64,000 nt of DNA from Eubacterium sp. CAG:274 (GCA_000432155.1 FR888502.1:90824-154823), one strand, 5' to 3'. Positions 41,441-49,485 are shown, numbered from the stretch's first letter. Translations and numbers: made by a program. The notes: generated from the sequence alone by a model not told the origin.

Positions 41441-41456
41441 AATAATAATTATTATT
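41441..41456. promoter_or_regulatory. Palindrome upstream of pfl, identical to the rubrerythrin site
   Basis: AATAATAATTATTATT, the same 16 bases as 12836-12851. PerR/Fur-like in form. It lies about 70 bases upstream of the -35 box. Confidence 0.45.
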
Positions 41457-41523
41457 TACAAAAGGGTATAAATTTTTACAAAGTTTCTAATAATAATTCC
41501 AAAAAGTTTATATATTTACATTA

Positions 41524-41552
41524 TTGACTGACTGGAATTGAGAAAGTATAAT
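41524..41552 (+). promoter_or_regulatory. Promoter of the pfl operon
   Basis: TTGACT (41524-41529), 17-base spacer, TATAAT (41547-41552). Near-consensus, consistent with the heavily codon-biased genes behind it. Confidence 0.8.
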
Positions 41553-41560
41553 GTATCTAG

Positions 41561-41592
41561 TAGCCAGGGGAGGCTAACCACACAATATGTGG
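41561..41592 (+). promoter_or_regulatory. Short structured leader of pflB
   Basis: Two small hairpins at the expected mRNA 5' end: TAGCC/GGCTA (41561-41576) and CCACA/TGTGG (41578-41592), just before AGGAGGA at 41604-41610. They may stabilise the transcript. Confidence 0.4.
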
Positions 41593-41613
41593 CAATTTTA
41601 TTTAGGAGGAAAT

Positions 41614-43662
41614 ATGATGATTCAAGAATGGAATGGTTTTAAGAAAGGTGTATGGGAAACTGAAATTAATGTAAGAGATTTCATACAGAAGAATTATACA
41701 CCTTATGATGGTGATGATAGCTTTTTAGCAGGACCTACAAAAGCAACATCTGAACTTTGGGAACAGGTTTTAGACCTTTCTAAGAAGGAAAGAGAAGCTG
41801 GTGGTGTCCTTGATATGGATACAAAGACTATCTCAACTATTACATCCCATGGTGCAGGTTACCTTGACAAGAACAAAGAAAAGATTGTTGGTTTCCAGAC
41901 AGACAAGCCTTTTAAGCGTTCTTTACAGCCTTATGGTGGTATCAGAATGGCAAAGAAAGCCTGTGAAGATAATGGATACAAGGTTGACCCAGAAGTAGAA
42001 GAATTTTTCACTACTCATAGAAAAACTCACAATGCAGGTGTATTTGATGCGTACACTCCTGAAATGAGAGCTTGTAGAACTGCTCACATTATTACAGGTC
42101 TTCCTGATGCTTATGGTAGAGGTCGTATTGTAGGTGACTACAGACGAGTTGCTCTTTACGGTGTAAACAGACTTATTGAAGATAAAGAAGTAGAAAAGGC
42201 CTTCTGCCGTCAGACTATGACAGAAGATGTTATTAGAAATAGAGAAGAAATCTCTGAACAGATTAGAGCTTTAAAGGAATTAATCAAGCTTGGCGAAATT
42301 TACGGCTTTGATATTTCAAGACCAGCTGCTAATGTTCAGGAAGCTATTCAGTGGACTTATCTTGCTTACCTTGCAGCAGTTAAGGAACAGAATGGTGCAG
42401 CTATGTCACTTGGTAGAACTTCTACTTTCATTGACATTTATGCTGAAAGAGATTTAGCAAATGGTACATTTACAGAAGAAGAAATTCAGGAATTTGTTGA
42501 CCACTTCATTATGAAGTTAAGACTTGTTAAGTTCGCAAGAACTCCTGAATACAATGAACTTTTCTCTGGTGACCCTACTTGGGTAACAGAATCAATCGGT
42601 GGTGTTGGTATTGACGGCCGTCATATGGTAACAAAGATGAGCTTCAGATACCTTCACACATTACAGAACTTAGGTACTGCTCCAGAACCAAACCTTACAG
42701 TTCTTTGGTCTACAAGACTTCCAATGAACTTCAAGAGATTCTGTGCTAAGACTTCTATTGAGTCTTCATCTATTCAGTACGAAAATGATGACTTAATGAG
42801 AGTTTACCACGGTGATGACTACACAATCGCTTGTTGTGTATCTTCTATGAGAATTGGTAAGGAAATGCAGTTCTTCGGTGCTAGAGCTAACCTTGCTAAG
42901 TGTCTTCTTTACGCTATCAACGGCGGTATTGATGAAGTTAGCAAGAAGCAGGTTGGTCCTAAGTTTAGACCAATTACTTCTGAATACCTTGATTATGATG
43001 AAGTAATGGACAAGTACAAGGATATGATGAAGTGGCTTGCAGGCGTATATGTAAATGCTCTTAACATCATTCACTATATGCACGATAAGTATAGCTACGA
43101 AAGATTACAGATGGCTTTACATGATAAGAACATTACTCGTTGGTTCGCAACTGGTATTGCAGGTCTTTCAGTAGTAGCTGACTCACTTTCAGCTATTAAG
43201 TATGCTAAGGTTAAGACTGTAAGAGATGAAAACGGTATCGTTGTAGATTACGAAGTAGAAGGTGATTTCCCTAAGTATGGTAACGATGATGACAGAGTTG
43301 ATAATATTGCAAGAGATTTAGTACACCTCTTCCTTCAGTATATCAAGATGAACCATACTTACAGAGGCGGTATTCCTACAACTTCTGTTCTTACAATTAC
43401 ATCTAATGTAGTTTATGGTAAGAACACAGGTTCTACTCCAGATGGTAGAAAGAAGGGCCAGCCATTTGCTCCAGGTGCTAACCCAATGCACCACAGAGAT
43501 AGCCATGGTGCTGTAGCTTCACTTGCATCTGTAGCTAAGATTCCATTTAAGGATGCTCAGGACGGTATTTCTGATACATTCTCAATTATTCCTGGTGCAT
43601 TAGGTAAGGAAGACCAGATTTTCCACGGCGATATTGACATTGATTTAGACTTAAACAAGTAA
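41614..43662 (+). CDS. pflB: Pyruvate formate-lyase large subunit lacking the glycyl-radical domain
   Basis: 682 aa. Homologous to pyruvate formate-lyase (pyruvate + CoA to acetyl-CoA + formate) over the whole barrel: EWNGFKKGVWETEINVRDFI at the N-terminus, the catalytic Cys407-Cys408 in IACCVSSMRIGKEMQFFGAR, and FAPGANPMHHRDSHGAVASL. It ends shortly after FSIIPGALGKEDQIF with a novel tail HGDIDIDLDLNK and two consecutive TAA codons. The last roughly 75 residues of a normal 760-aa enzyme, containing RVSGYAVNF with the radical glycine, are absent. They are encoded as a separate gene at 43913-44152. Start ATG 41614 follows AGGAGGA; a GTG/ATG at 41587 lies within the leader. Confidence 0.95.
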   Translation: MMIQEWNGFKKGVWETEINVRDFIQKNYTPYDGDDSFLAGPTKATSELWEQVLDLSKKEREAGGVLDMDTKTISTITSHGAGYLDKNKEKIVGFQTDKPFKRSLQPYGGIRMAKKACEDNGYKVDPEVEEFFTTHRKTHNAGVFDAYTPEMRACRTAHIITGLPDAYGRGRIVGDYRRVALYGVNRLIEDKEVEKAFCRQTMTEDVIRNREEISEQIRALKELIKLGEIYGFDISRPAANVQEAIQWTYLAYLAAVKEQNGAAMSLGRTSTFIDIYAERDLANGTFTEEEIQEFVDHFIMKLRLVKFARTPEYNELFSGDPTWVTESIGGVGIDGRHMVTKMSFRYLHTLQNLGTAPEPNLTVLWSTRLPMNFKRFCAKTSIESSSIQYENDDLMRVYHGDDYTIACCVSSMRIGKEMQFFGARANLAKCLLYAINGGIDEVSKKQVGPKFRPITSEYLDYDEVMDKYKDMMKWLAGVYVNALNIIHYMHDKYSYERLQMALHDKNITRWFATGIAGLSVVADSLSAIKYAKVKTVRDENGIVVDYEVEGDFPKYGNDDDRVDNIARDLVHLFLQYIKMNHTYRGGIPTTSVLTITSNVVYGKNTGSTPDGRKKGQPFAPGANPMHHRDSHGAVASLASVAKIPFKDAQDGISDTFSIIPGALGKEDQIFHGDIDIDLDLNK

Positions 43663-43680
43663 TAAGAAAAGAGTGATTTT

Positions 43681-43899
43681 ATGAATCAGTCTAAAATTGA
43701 TGAAATTGTAGCAATGATTGACGGATTTATGTCAGAAGATGGTGGTCACCTTAATGTTTCAGTTGATGATACAGGTAAGGTGGATATGGATAGTGTACAT
43801 GTAGATAAAACAATTTCTCTTGATTGTGCAAAGGGAAATTTGGCTTGTAACATTCCTACACTTTTTGATGGTATGGATAGAGACGAAAAAGATTTATAG
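43681..43899 (+). CDS. Radical-less paralogue of the glycyl-radical domain
   Basis: 72 aa between pflB and the radical-domain gene. Residues 5-28 (KIDEIVAMIDGFMSEDGGHL) align with the radical protein's QIDNLVSLIDGYVEKDGHHL, and both continue NVSV/NVNV. After that the sequence diverges: VDMDSVHVDKTISLDCAKGN then ACNIPTLFDGMDRDEKDL, with two cysteines and no RVSGY glycine. It therefore cannot carry the radical. It could be a decoy, assembly factor or protective plug for the split enzyme, or a decayed duplicate. The open frame and spacing (18 and 13 bases to its neighbours) favour a real gene. The ribosome site AAAAGAGTG is weaker than that of the next gene. Confidence 0.8.
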   Translation: MNQSKIDEIVAMIDGFMSEDGGHLNVSVDDTGKVDMDSVHVDKTISLDCAKGNLACNIPTLFDGMDRDEKDL

Positions 43900-43912
43900 G
43901 AGGTAATATACA

Positions 43913-44152
43913 ATGGCTAACGAACAGCAGATTGATAATTTAGTATCTTTAATTGATGGTTATGTTGAAAAAGACGGTCATCACTTAAATGTAAATGTAT
44001 TTAACAGAGAAACTCTTTTGGACGCACAGGCACACCCTGAAAAGTATCCTCAGCTTACAGTAAGAGTTTCAGGCTATGCTGTAAACTTTATTAAACTTAC
44101 AAAGGCTCAGCAGGACGAAGTTATTTCAAGAACTTTCCACCAGTCTTTATAA
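43913..44152 (+). CDS. Stand-alone glycyl-radical domain of pyruvate formate-lyase
   Basis: 79 aa, equivalent to the C-terminal radical domain of PFL and to E. coli GrcA (YfiD), which can rescue oxygen-cleaved PFL. It has HLNVNVFNRETLLDAQAHPE, KYPQLTVRVSGYAVNF with the radical Gly54, and the usual end ISRTFHQSL. With pflB it adds up to 761 aa, the length of a normal enzyme, and pflB itself lacks this domain, so here it seems to be an essential subunit rather than a spare part. Strong TAGGAGGT ribosome site at 43897-43904. PflA encoded downstream would install the radical. Confidence 0.93.
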   Translation: MANEQQIDNLVSLIDGYVEKDGHHLNVNVFNRETLLDAQAHPEKYPQLTVRVSGYAVNFIKLTKAQQDEVISRTFHQSL

Positions 44153-44168
44153 TTAATTAGATTGTCTA

Positions 44169-44201
44169 TACCCTATGGGCATATTTGTCCATAGGGTTTT
44201 T
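44169..44201 (+). terminator. Terminator of the pfl operon
   Basis: ACCCTATGG pairs with CCATAGGGT, followed by TTTTTAG. It separates the enzyme genes from pflA. Confidence 0.88.
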
Positions 44202-44319
44202 AGCTATTTGTAATTGAAAATAGTAAGAATTTTTGATAATATAAATTTTAAGTGTAAAAATAGATTAGTGTATATTAGCATTTATAAGTTTATATAAGTC
44301 AAGAGAAAGGTGGAATAGT

Positions 44320-45066
44320 ATGGTTGGTCATATTCATTCTATAGAAAGTTTTGGTACAGTTGACGGCCCTGGTGTAAGAATGGTTGTTTTTACAAAAGGC
44401 TGTCCTATGAGATGTTTGTATTGCCATAATCCAGATACTTGGGACATGTCTGGTGGTACAGATATGACAAGTGAAGAAATATTGGAACAGTTCGAAAAAA
44501 ACAGAACATTTTATAAAACAGGTGGAATTACTGTAACAGGTGGAGAACCTTTAATGCAAATTGATTTTGTAACTGATTTGTTTGAAAAGGCTAAAGAGAA
44601 AAATATCCATACCTGTCTTGATACATCAGGTGTTACATTTAGAAAAGATAATACAGAAAAATTTGATAGACTTGTAAAGGTAACTGACCTTGTAATGCTT
44701 GATATTAAGGTTATTGACCCACAGGAACATTTAAAATTATGTAGTCAGCCACTAGATAATATTTTGGATTTTACAAAATATCTTGAGGAAAAAGAAGTTC
44801 CTGTTTGGATAAGACACGTTGTTGTACCTAATATTACAGAAAATGAAAAATACCTTTATGACTTAGGCTATTACATTGGTGGTTTAAAGAATTTAAAAGC
44901 CCTTGATGTATTGCCTTATCACGATATGGGTAAAATTAAATACGAAAATTTAGGTATAGATTATCCATTGAAGGACACAAAGCCTTTGCCTAGAGAAAGG
45001 GCAATAGAGGCTAAAAAAATAGTTTTACAGGGTATTAAGGATAGAAGATTAGAAGAAAATAAATAG
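44320..45066 (+). CDS. pflA: Pyruvate formate-lyase activating enzyme
   Basis: Radical SAM enzyme that abstracts hydrogen from the PFL glycine to make the active radical. 248 aa. Cluster motif C28-x3-C32-x2-C35 in KGCPMRCLYCHNPDTWD; the SAM-binding ITVTGGEPLMQ and the substrate region RHVVVPNITENEKYL. A terminator at 44169-44201 lies between it and the enzyme genes, so it probably has its own promoter in the AT-rich 44202-44319. AGAAAGGTGG is the ribosome site. In this genome it must act on the separate 79-aa radical subunit, alone or docked on PflB. Confidence 0.96.
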   Translation: MVGHIHSIESFGTVDGPGVRMVVFTKGCPMRCLYCHNPDTWDMSGGTDMTSEEILEQFEKNRTFYKTGGITVTGGEPLMQIDFVTDLFEKAKEKNIHTCLDTSGVTFRKDNTEKFDRLVKVTDLVMLDIKVIDPQEHLKLCSQPLDNILDFTKYLEEKEVPVWIRHVVVPNITENEKYLYDLGYYIGGLKNLKALDVLPYHDMGKIKYENLGIDYPLKDTKPLPRERAIEAKKIVLQGIKDRRLEENK

Positions 45067-45068
45067 TG

Positions 45069-45107
45069 AAAAGCCACAAATGAGGGAAATTCATTTGTGG
45101 CTTTTGT
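45069..45107. terminator. Bidirectional terminator
   Basis: AAAAGCCACAAATGA pairs with TCATTTGTGGCTTTT. It lies between convergent pflA and the IlvD/Edd-type gene. Confidence 0.88.
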
Positions 45108-45164
45108 TATGCACATATTTATATACTCATATATTCATATACATTTAAAATTGTGGACTATTCT

Positions 45165-46886
45165 TTACTCCATATATCCACCCTTCATAGGTGAAACTGC
45201 CTTGTCTGCAAAAAGTTTAAGAACGCCTTTCTTGTACTTGTTTTCCTTTGGCTTCCAAGCCTTTTTTCTTTCGGCAAGGATTTTTTCTACTTCTTCGTCA
45301 GTTTTTCTTTCTCCATTTATACCGACTACCTTTATAACTCTATTAGGAATACTGATTTCGATTAAATCATTTTCTTCTACAAGGGCGATAGGACCACCTT
45401 CAGCAGCTTCTGGAGAAATGTGTCCAATAGCAGGTCCTTTAGATGCTCCAGAAAATCTACCGTCAGTTAAAAGTGCTATTGATGCACCTAATTCTGCATC
45501 AGATGCTATTGCTTCTGTTGTGTAGAACATTTCTGGCATACCACTTCCCTTAGGGCCTTCGTATCTTATTATTACAGCATCTCCAGGTTTAATTTCGTGA
45601 GTAAGAACTGCGTGAATTGCATCTTCTTCGCAATCATATGGTCTTGCTCTTAAAACAGCATTAAACATTTCCTTTGGAACTACTGTGTGCTTTACTACTG
45701 CACCGTCTGGAGCAAGATTGCCTTTTAATATAGCAATACTACCGTCTGTACCAAATGGTTTGTCAAATGGGCGGATAATGTCTTCTCTCTTTAAGTTCCA
45801 CTTGTCAAGATAAGATTGACATTTATCATAGAAACCGTTCTTTTTAAGGTCTTCAAGGTTTTCGCCTAAAGTTTTACCTGTTACTGTCATAACATCAAGG
45901 TGGAGCATATCCTTAATTTCTTCCATAATTGTTGGTACACCACCAGCATAGTAGAAGAACTGAGCAGGCCATTCGCCGGCAGGTCTGATGTTAAGAAGAT
46001 AGTGAGCACCTCTGTGAAGTCTGTCAAATGTGTCGGCATCTAATTCAATACCAAATTCCTTAGCTATTGCAGGAATGTGTAAAAGTGAATTTGTAGAACC
46101 TGAAATAGCTGCGTGAACCATAATAGCATTTTCAAAAGATTTCATTGTTACAATGTCGCTAGGTTTAAGGTCGTTCTTTGCAAGCCATACAGCTTGTTCT
46201 CCGGCTTTCTTTGCAAATTCTAAAAGGTCAGGACTTGTTGCTGGCATTAATGCACTACCTGGAAGCATTAAGCCAAGAGCTTCTGCCATAACCTGCATTG
46301 TAGATGCTGTTCCCATAAATGAGCAAGCACCACAAGAAGGGCAGGCGTTATGTTTGTAGAAAGTAAGTTTTTCTTCTGTAATTTCTCCTCTTTTACACAT
46401 AGCATCATATTTACCAATCTGTTCAAGGGTAAGGAGGTCTGGACCAGCATCCATAACACCACCAGTAACTACAATAGAAGGAATATTAATTCTACCTATA
46501 GCCATAAGATGTGAAGGCATACCCTTATCACAACTTGCAATAAATACACCACCGTCAAAAGGTGTAGCATTTGCGTGAATTTCAATCATATTTGCAATCA
46601 TATCTCTTGATGGAAGAGAGTAGTTTATACCGTCGTGACCCTGTGATTCGCCGTCACAAATATCTGTACAGAAGTATCTTGCACCAAAACCACCGGCTTT
46701 GGCAACACCTTTTTTAGCTTCCTCAACAAGGGTCAAAAGATGTCCACTACCTGGGTGACTATCGCCAAATGTACTTTCGATTATAATTTGTGGCTTAGAA
46801 AGGTCTTCAAGTTTCCAACCTGTACCAAGGCGTAATGGGTCAATTTCTGGGGCTAATTCTCTTAATTTCTGACTTCTTAATTCCAT
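45165..46886 (-). CDS. IlvD/Edd-family dehydratase, probably acting on a sugar acid
   Basis: 573-aa iron-sulfur dehydratase of the dihydroxy-acid dehydratase / 6-phosphogluconate dehydratase family. Cluster cysteines are in ASCDKGMPSHLMA and HNACPSCGACSFMGTASTM; the C-terminal DGRFSGASKGPAIGHISPEA is typical. The operon partners (gntP permease, HPr-like protein, FadR-type regulator) and lack of other branched-chain amino-acid genes suggest that it dehydrates an aldonic acid such as gluconate, galactonate or xylonate rather than a valine precursor. Substrate cannot be fixed from sequence. AAAAGGAGAA precedes the ATG. Confidence 0.85.
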   Translation of the reverse strand: MELRSQKLRELAPEIDPLRLGTGWKLEDLSKPQIIIESTFGDSHPGSGHLLTLVEEAKKGVAKAGGFGARYFCTDICDGESQGHDGINYSLPSRDMIANMIEIHANATPFDGGVFIASCDKGMPSHLMAIGRINIPSIVVTGGVMDAGPDLLTLEQIGKYDAMCKRGEITEEKLTFYKHNACPSCGACSFMGTASTMQVMAEALGLMLPGSALMPATSPDLLEFAKKAGEQAVWLAKNDLKPSDIVTMKSFENAIMVHAAISGSTNSLLHIPAIAKEFGIELDADTFDRLHRGAHYLLNIRPAGEWPAQFFYYAGGVPTIMEEIKDMLHLDVMTVTGKTLGENLEDLKKNGFYDKCQSYLDKWNLKREDIIRPFDKPFGTDGSIAILKGNLAPDGAVVKHTVVPKEMFNAVLRARPYDCEEDAIHAVLTHEIKPGDAVIIRYEGPKGSGMPEMFYTTEAIASDAELGASIALLTDGRFSGASKGPAIGHISPEAAEGGPIALVEENDLIEISIPNRVIKVVGINGERKTDEEVEKILAERKKAWKPKENKYKKGVLKLFADKAVSPMKGGYME

Positions 46887-46902
46887 AATTCATTTCTCCT
46901 TT

Positions 46903-47136
46903 TTATTTTAATAAGTTAAATTTTGAAAGTTGTGTTTTTACATTTTCTACTTCTTCGCTATGAAGAACAAGTTCTACATTGTCAAACTGTGGCAAACTAA
47001 ATACACCAAGCATTGATTTTGCATCTACAATATATCTGCCACATATGAGTTCAACATCGTAGGGACAGGATTCTGCAATTTGAACAAGATATTTTGCATC
47101 TTGCATTGAATTTAGTTTTACTGGTAACTTTGTCAT
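46903..47136 (-). CDS. HPr-like protein lacking the active-site histidine
   Basis: 77 aa with the HPr fold pattern. The loop that normally has GIHARPAT with phosphorylated His15 is replaced by LNSMQDAKYLVQIAES, so it cannot carry PTS phosphate. The Ser46 region is kept: YIVDAKSMLGVFSLPQ compares with the HPr/Crh SIMGVMSL. This is the Crh-like combination, suggesting a regulatory protein for HPr kinase and catabolite control. It sits between the permease and dehydratase genes (13 and 16 bases), so may sense or gate that pathway. Start ATG 47136 is chosen for AGGAGGAA upstream; the longer frame overlaps gntP. Confidence 0.8.
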   Translation of the reverse strand: MTKLPVKLNSMQDAKYLVQIAESCPYDVELICGRYIVDAKSMLGVFSLPQFDNVELVLHSEEVENVKTQLSKFNLLK

Positions 47137-47149
47137 TATATATTTCCTC

Positions 47150-48511
47150 CTATGCAAATATTGAAATTATAAGGGCAAGTACAAGTCCTGTGATACCGAT
47201 TAAAGTTTCCATTACGGTCCAAGATTTTAAAGTTGTTTTTTCATCTATTTCAAGGAAAGTTCCTACAAGCCAGAAACCGGCATCGTTTACATGGCTTAAA
47301 GCTGTAGCACCACCACATATTGCACAGCACATTGCTGCTTTATAGAGCATTGAACAATCAGCAGTAGCTGGCATAGTTGCCATAATACCTGATGCCATTG
47401 TCATAGCTACAATAGAGCTACCAACTGAGGCACGAACAAGAAAGGCGATGAGGAAAGCTACTATAATAAGTGGCATTCCAGACTGTTCAAGAGCAGGTCC
47501 AATAATATTGCCAAGACCTGAGTCCTGTAACATCCAACGGATTACACCACCGCTGGCAATTACAAGAAGTATCATACCTACAGGGCGAAGGGAATGGTCA
47601 AGTATTTTTTTGAGCTGACCTTTGTTATAACCTTGTCTTGTACCCAGGAAGTACATAGCTACTAAAGTGGCTATTGTAAGAGCTACAAAAGGTTCGCCTA
47701 AGAAACCTAATACTGATTTAATACTTTCAGCCATTGGAATATAGTCTGATGCTGTGCTTAAAAGTATAAGTACAAGAGGAATAAGTATAATTGTTGCTAC
47801 AACACCAAAGGAAGGAAGATTTTTACTTTCTTCTTTGTCGGCAATTTCTTCTACATTGGCAGGAAGTTTTGCAAAAATTTTATTTCCTATTAAGTTGCCC
47901 CATACAACACCAGCAACTATTGTTGAAACTAAGGCGATTGGAATACCTATGGCAATCATTACACCTAAATTTACACCGAGAGCATTTGCTACTAATACTG
48001 AACCGGCTGATGGTGGAACAAAGGCATAACCAGAGGCAAGACCAGCAAGTAAAGGAATGGCGTAACAAAGAGTAGATTTCTTTGTCTGTTTTGCTACATT
48101 AAAAGCAAGAGGGATAAGTATTACAACTCCGGCCTCGAAGAAAACTGTTGTACCAATTACAAGACCTGTAAGTCCTAAAGCAAGGCTTGCTTTTTTCTGA
48201 CCAAATTTTGAAATAAGTGTTTGTGCCATTTTTTGAGCACCACCGCTAACTTCCAAAATGCCACCAAACATAGAACCTAAACCTATGAGAAGTGCAATAC
48301 CTTGTAATGTTTTACCTACACCTTTTTGAACAGTTTCAGCAATTAAATTAAGAGGCATACCAGCACCGATACCAATTACTATAGCTGAAATCATCATTGA
48401 AATAACTGGGTGGAGTTTAAACTTAATAATGAGGAACAACAAAAGTACAATTCCCACACTGGCTGAAATAATAAGTCGAGTAGGGTCGGCAGTAAATACA
48501 ACATCTGTCAT
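47150..48511 (-). CDS. GntP-family gluconate/sugar-acid permease
   Basis: 453-aa integral membrane proton symporter of the gluconate:H+ family, with about 12-13 hydrophobic segments. Family segments: LHPVISMMISAIVIGIGAGM at the N-terminus, GLTGLVIGTTVFFEAGVVIL, FVPPSAGSVLVANALG, VRASVGSSIVAMTMASGIMA and SHVNDAGFWLVGTFLEIDEK. It is the first gene of a leftward operon with the HPr-like and dehydratase genes, so it probably imports their substrate. A weak GGGGGTGAAG-type ribosome site precedes the ATG. Confidence 0.92.
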   Translation of the reverse strand: MTDVVFTADPTRLIISASVGIVLLLFLIIKFKLHPVISMMISAIVIGIGAGMPLNLIAETVQKGVGKTLQGIALLIGLGSMFGGILEVSGGAQKMAQTLISKFGQKKASLALGLTGLVIGTTVFFEAGVVILIPLAFNVAKQTKKSTLCYAIPLLAGLASGYAFVPPSAGSVLVANALGVNLGVMIAIGIPIALVSTIVAGVVWGNLIGNKIFAKLPANVEEIADKEESKNLPSFGVVATIILIPLVLILLSTASDYIPMAESIKSVLGFLGEPFVALTIATLVAMYFLGTRQGYNKGQLKKILDHSLRPVGMILLVIASGGVIRWMLQDSGLGNIIGPALEQSGMPLIIVAFLIAFLVRASVGSSIVAMTMASGIMATMPATADCSMLYKAAMCCAICGGATALSHVNDAGFWLVGTFLEIDEKTTLKSWTVMETLIGITGLVLALIISIFA

Positions 48512-48601
48512 ACAACTTCACCCCCTAAAGTCATCATACCAATTTTACTGTTTTTAATTATTTTCATAGTGAAAAACCTCCTTTTTGATGTAAAATTGTT
48601 T

Positions 48602-48620
48602 CAAGTCATCTGATGTATTT
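48602..48620. promoter_or_regulatory. Possible FadR-type operator
   Basis: GTCATC-T-GATGTA, with the perfect inverted repeat CATC-T-GATG at 48607-48615, in the 250-base divergent region between gntP and the regulator gene. GntR/FadR proteins bind short palindromes of this sort. Confidence 0.4.
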
Positions 48621-48761
48621 AATATAAATCATTTTACTTTATTTGTCAATTTGTAATATTTACTGAATAAAAAGGCAAGTTTTTAAGCAATTTTACCTAT
48701 TGACATTGTATTTTTGAAAATTATATAATTATTTGAATATGGAAATAGAGGTGAAATTGGT

Positions 48762-49442
48762 ATGATGAATTTTGAGAATACTGAAAAAAGTTTACCGGAA
48801 AAATTATCTGATGATATTGTGTCATATATATTAGAAAAAGAAATGAAACCAGGGGACAAACTTCCTAATGAGGCTTTTTTGGCAAAAGAAATGGGAGCAG
48901 GAAGAAGTTCACTAAGAGAGGCTATGAAACTCCTTGCCTCAAGAAATATTGTAACTATTAAACAAGGCTCTGGTACTTATATAGCAAGTAAACCAGGTGT
49001 AGTAGATGACCCTTTGGGTTTTACTTTTATAAATGATAAGGAAAAACTTGTTCGTGACCTTTTGGAAATAAGATTTTTGATTGAGCCATATATAGCACAA
49101 ATGGCAGCATTAAATGCTACTGATGAAGATATTACAAAAATAGAAAGTCTATGTGACGAAGTTGAAAGATTATTTATAAATGGGGAGGACCATACACAGG
49201 CTGATATTGAATTTCATAATGCTATAGCATCTAGCAGTAAAAATTTAGTTGTGCCTAGAATTGTGCCTATTATAAATAGCTCTATACCTTTGTTTGTACA
49301 GGTTACAAACAGAACTTTGAAAAACGAAACTATAGAAACTCATAGAGAAATTGCAAATGCAATTAAAAATCACGATGCTGTAAAGGCTCATGATTCAATG
49401 TATTTGCATTTGGTATATAATAGAAAAGTAATAAATAAATAA
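48762..49442 (+). CDS. FadR/GntR-family transcriptional regulator
   Basis: 226 aa. N-terminal GntR winged helix (DIVSYILEKEMKPGDKLPNE, FLAKEMGAGRSSLREAMKLL) and a C-terminal FCD all-helical effector domain (LLEIRFLIEPYIAQMAALNA, DIEFHNAIASSSKN, THREIANAIKNHDAVKAHDS) whose His/Asp residues usually coordinate a metal and a small organic acid. Divergent from the sugar-acid operon, which it probably represses in the absence of substrate. Start ATG 48762 or 48765; AGAGGTG at 48747-48753 fits the first. Confidence 0.9.
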   Translation: MMNFENTEKSLPEKLSDDIVSYILEKEMKPGDKLPNEAFLAKEMGAGRSSLREAMKLLASRNIVTIKQGSGTYIASKPGVVDDPLGFTFINDKEKLVRDLLEIRFLIEPYIAQMAALNATDEDITKIESLCDEVERLFINGEDHTQADIEFHNAIASSSKNLVVPRIVPIINSSIPLFVQVTNRTLKNETIETHREIANAIKNHDAVKAHDSMYLHLVYNRKVINK

Positions 49443-49444
49443 TA

Positions 49445-49485
49445 AAAATGTGGCAAAAACTTTAAAGTTAATGCCACATTTTTTT
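49445..49485. terminator. Bidirectional terminator
   Basis: AAAAATGTGGCA pairs with TGCCACATTTTT, with inner AACTTTAAAGTT, followed by T on the right and preceded by A on the left. Confidence 0.88.

Noticed and set aside
41587..41613. Upstream start giving a longer PflB (MWQFYLGGN...)
   Set aside because: The ATG lies inside the leader hairpin CCACA/TGTGG and has no ribosome site, while ATG 41614 follows AGGAGGA.
43663..43680. Stop codon readthrough or frameshift joining pflB to the radical domain
   Set aside because: Two adjacent TAA codons, a second complete small gene and separate ribosome sites make a fused product implausible.
45097..45525. 142-aa rightward frame after pflA
   Set aside because: Antisense to the dehydratase gene and overlapping the pflA terminator; no ribosome site.
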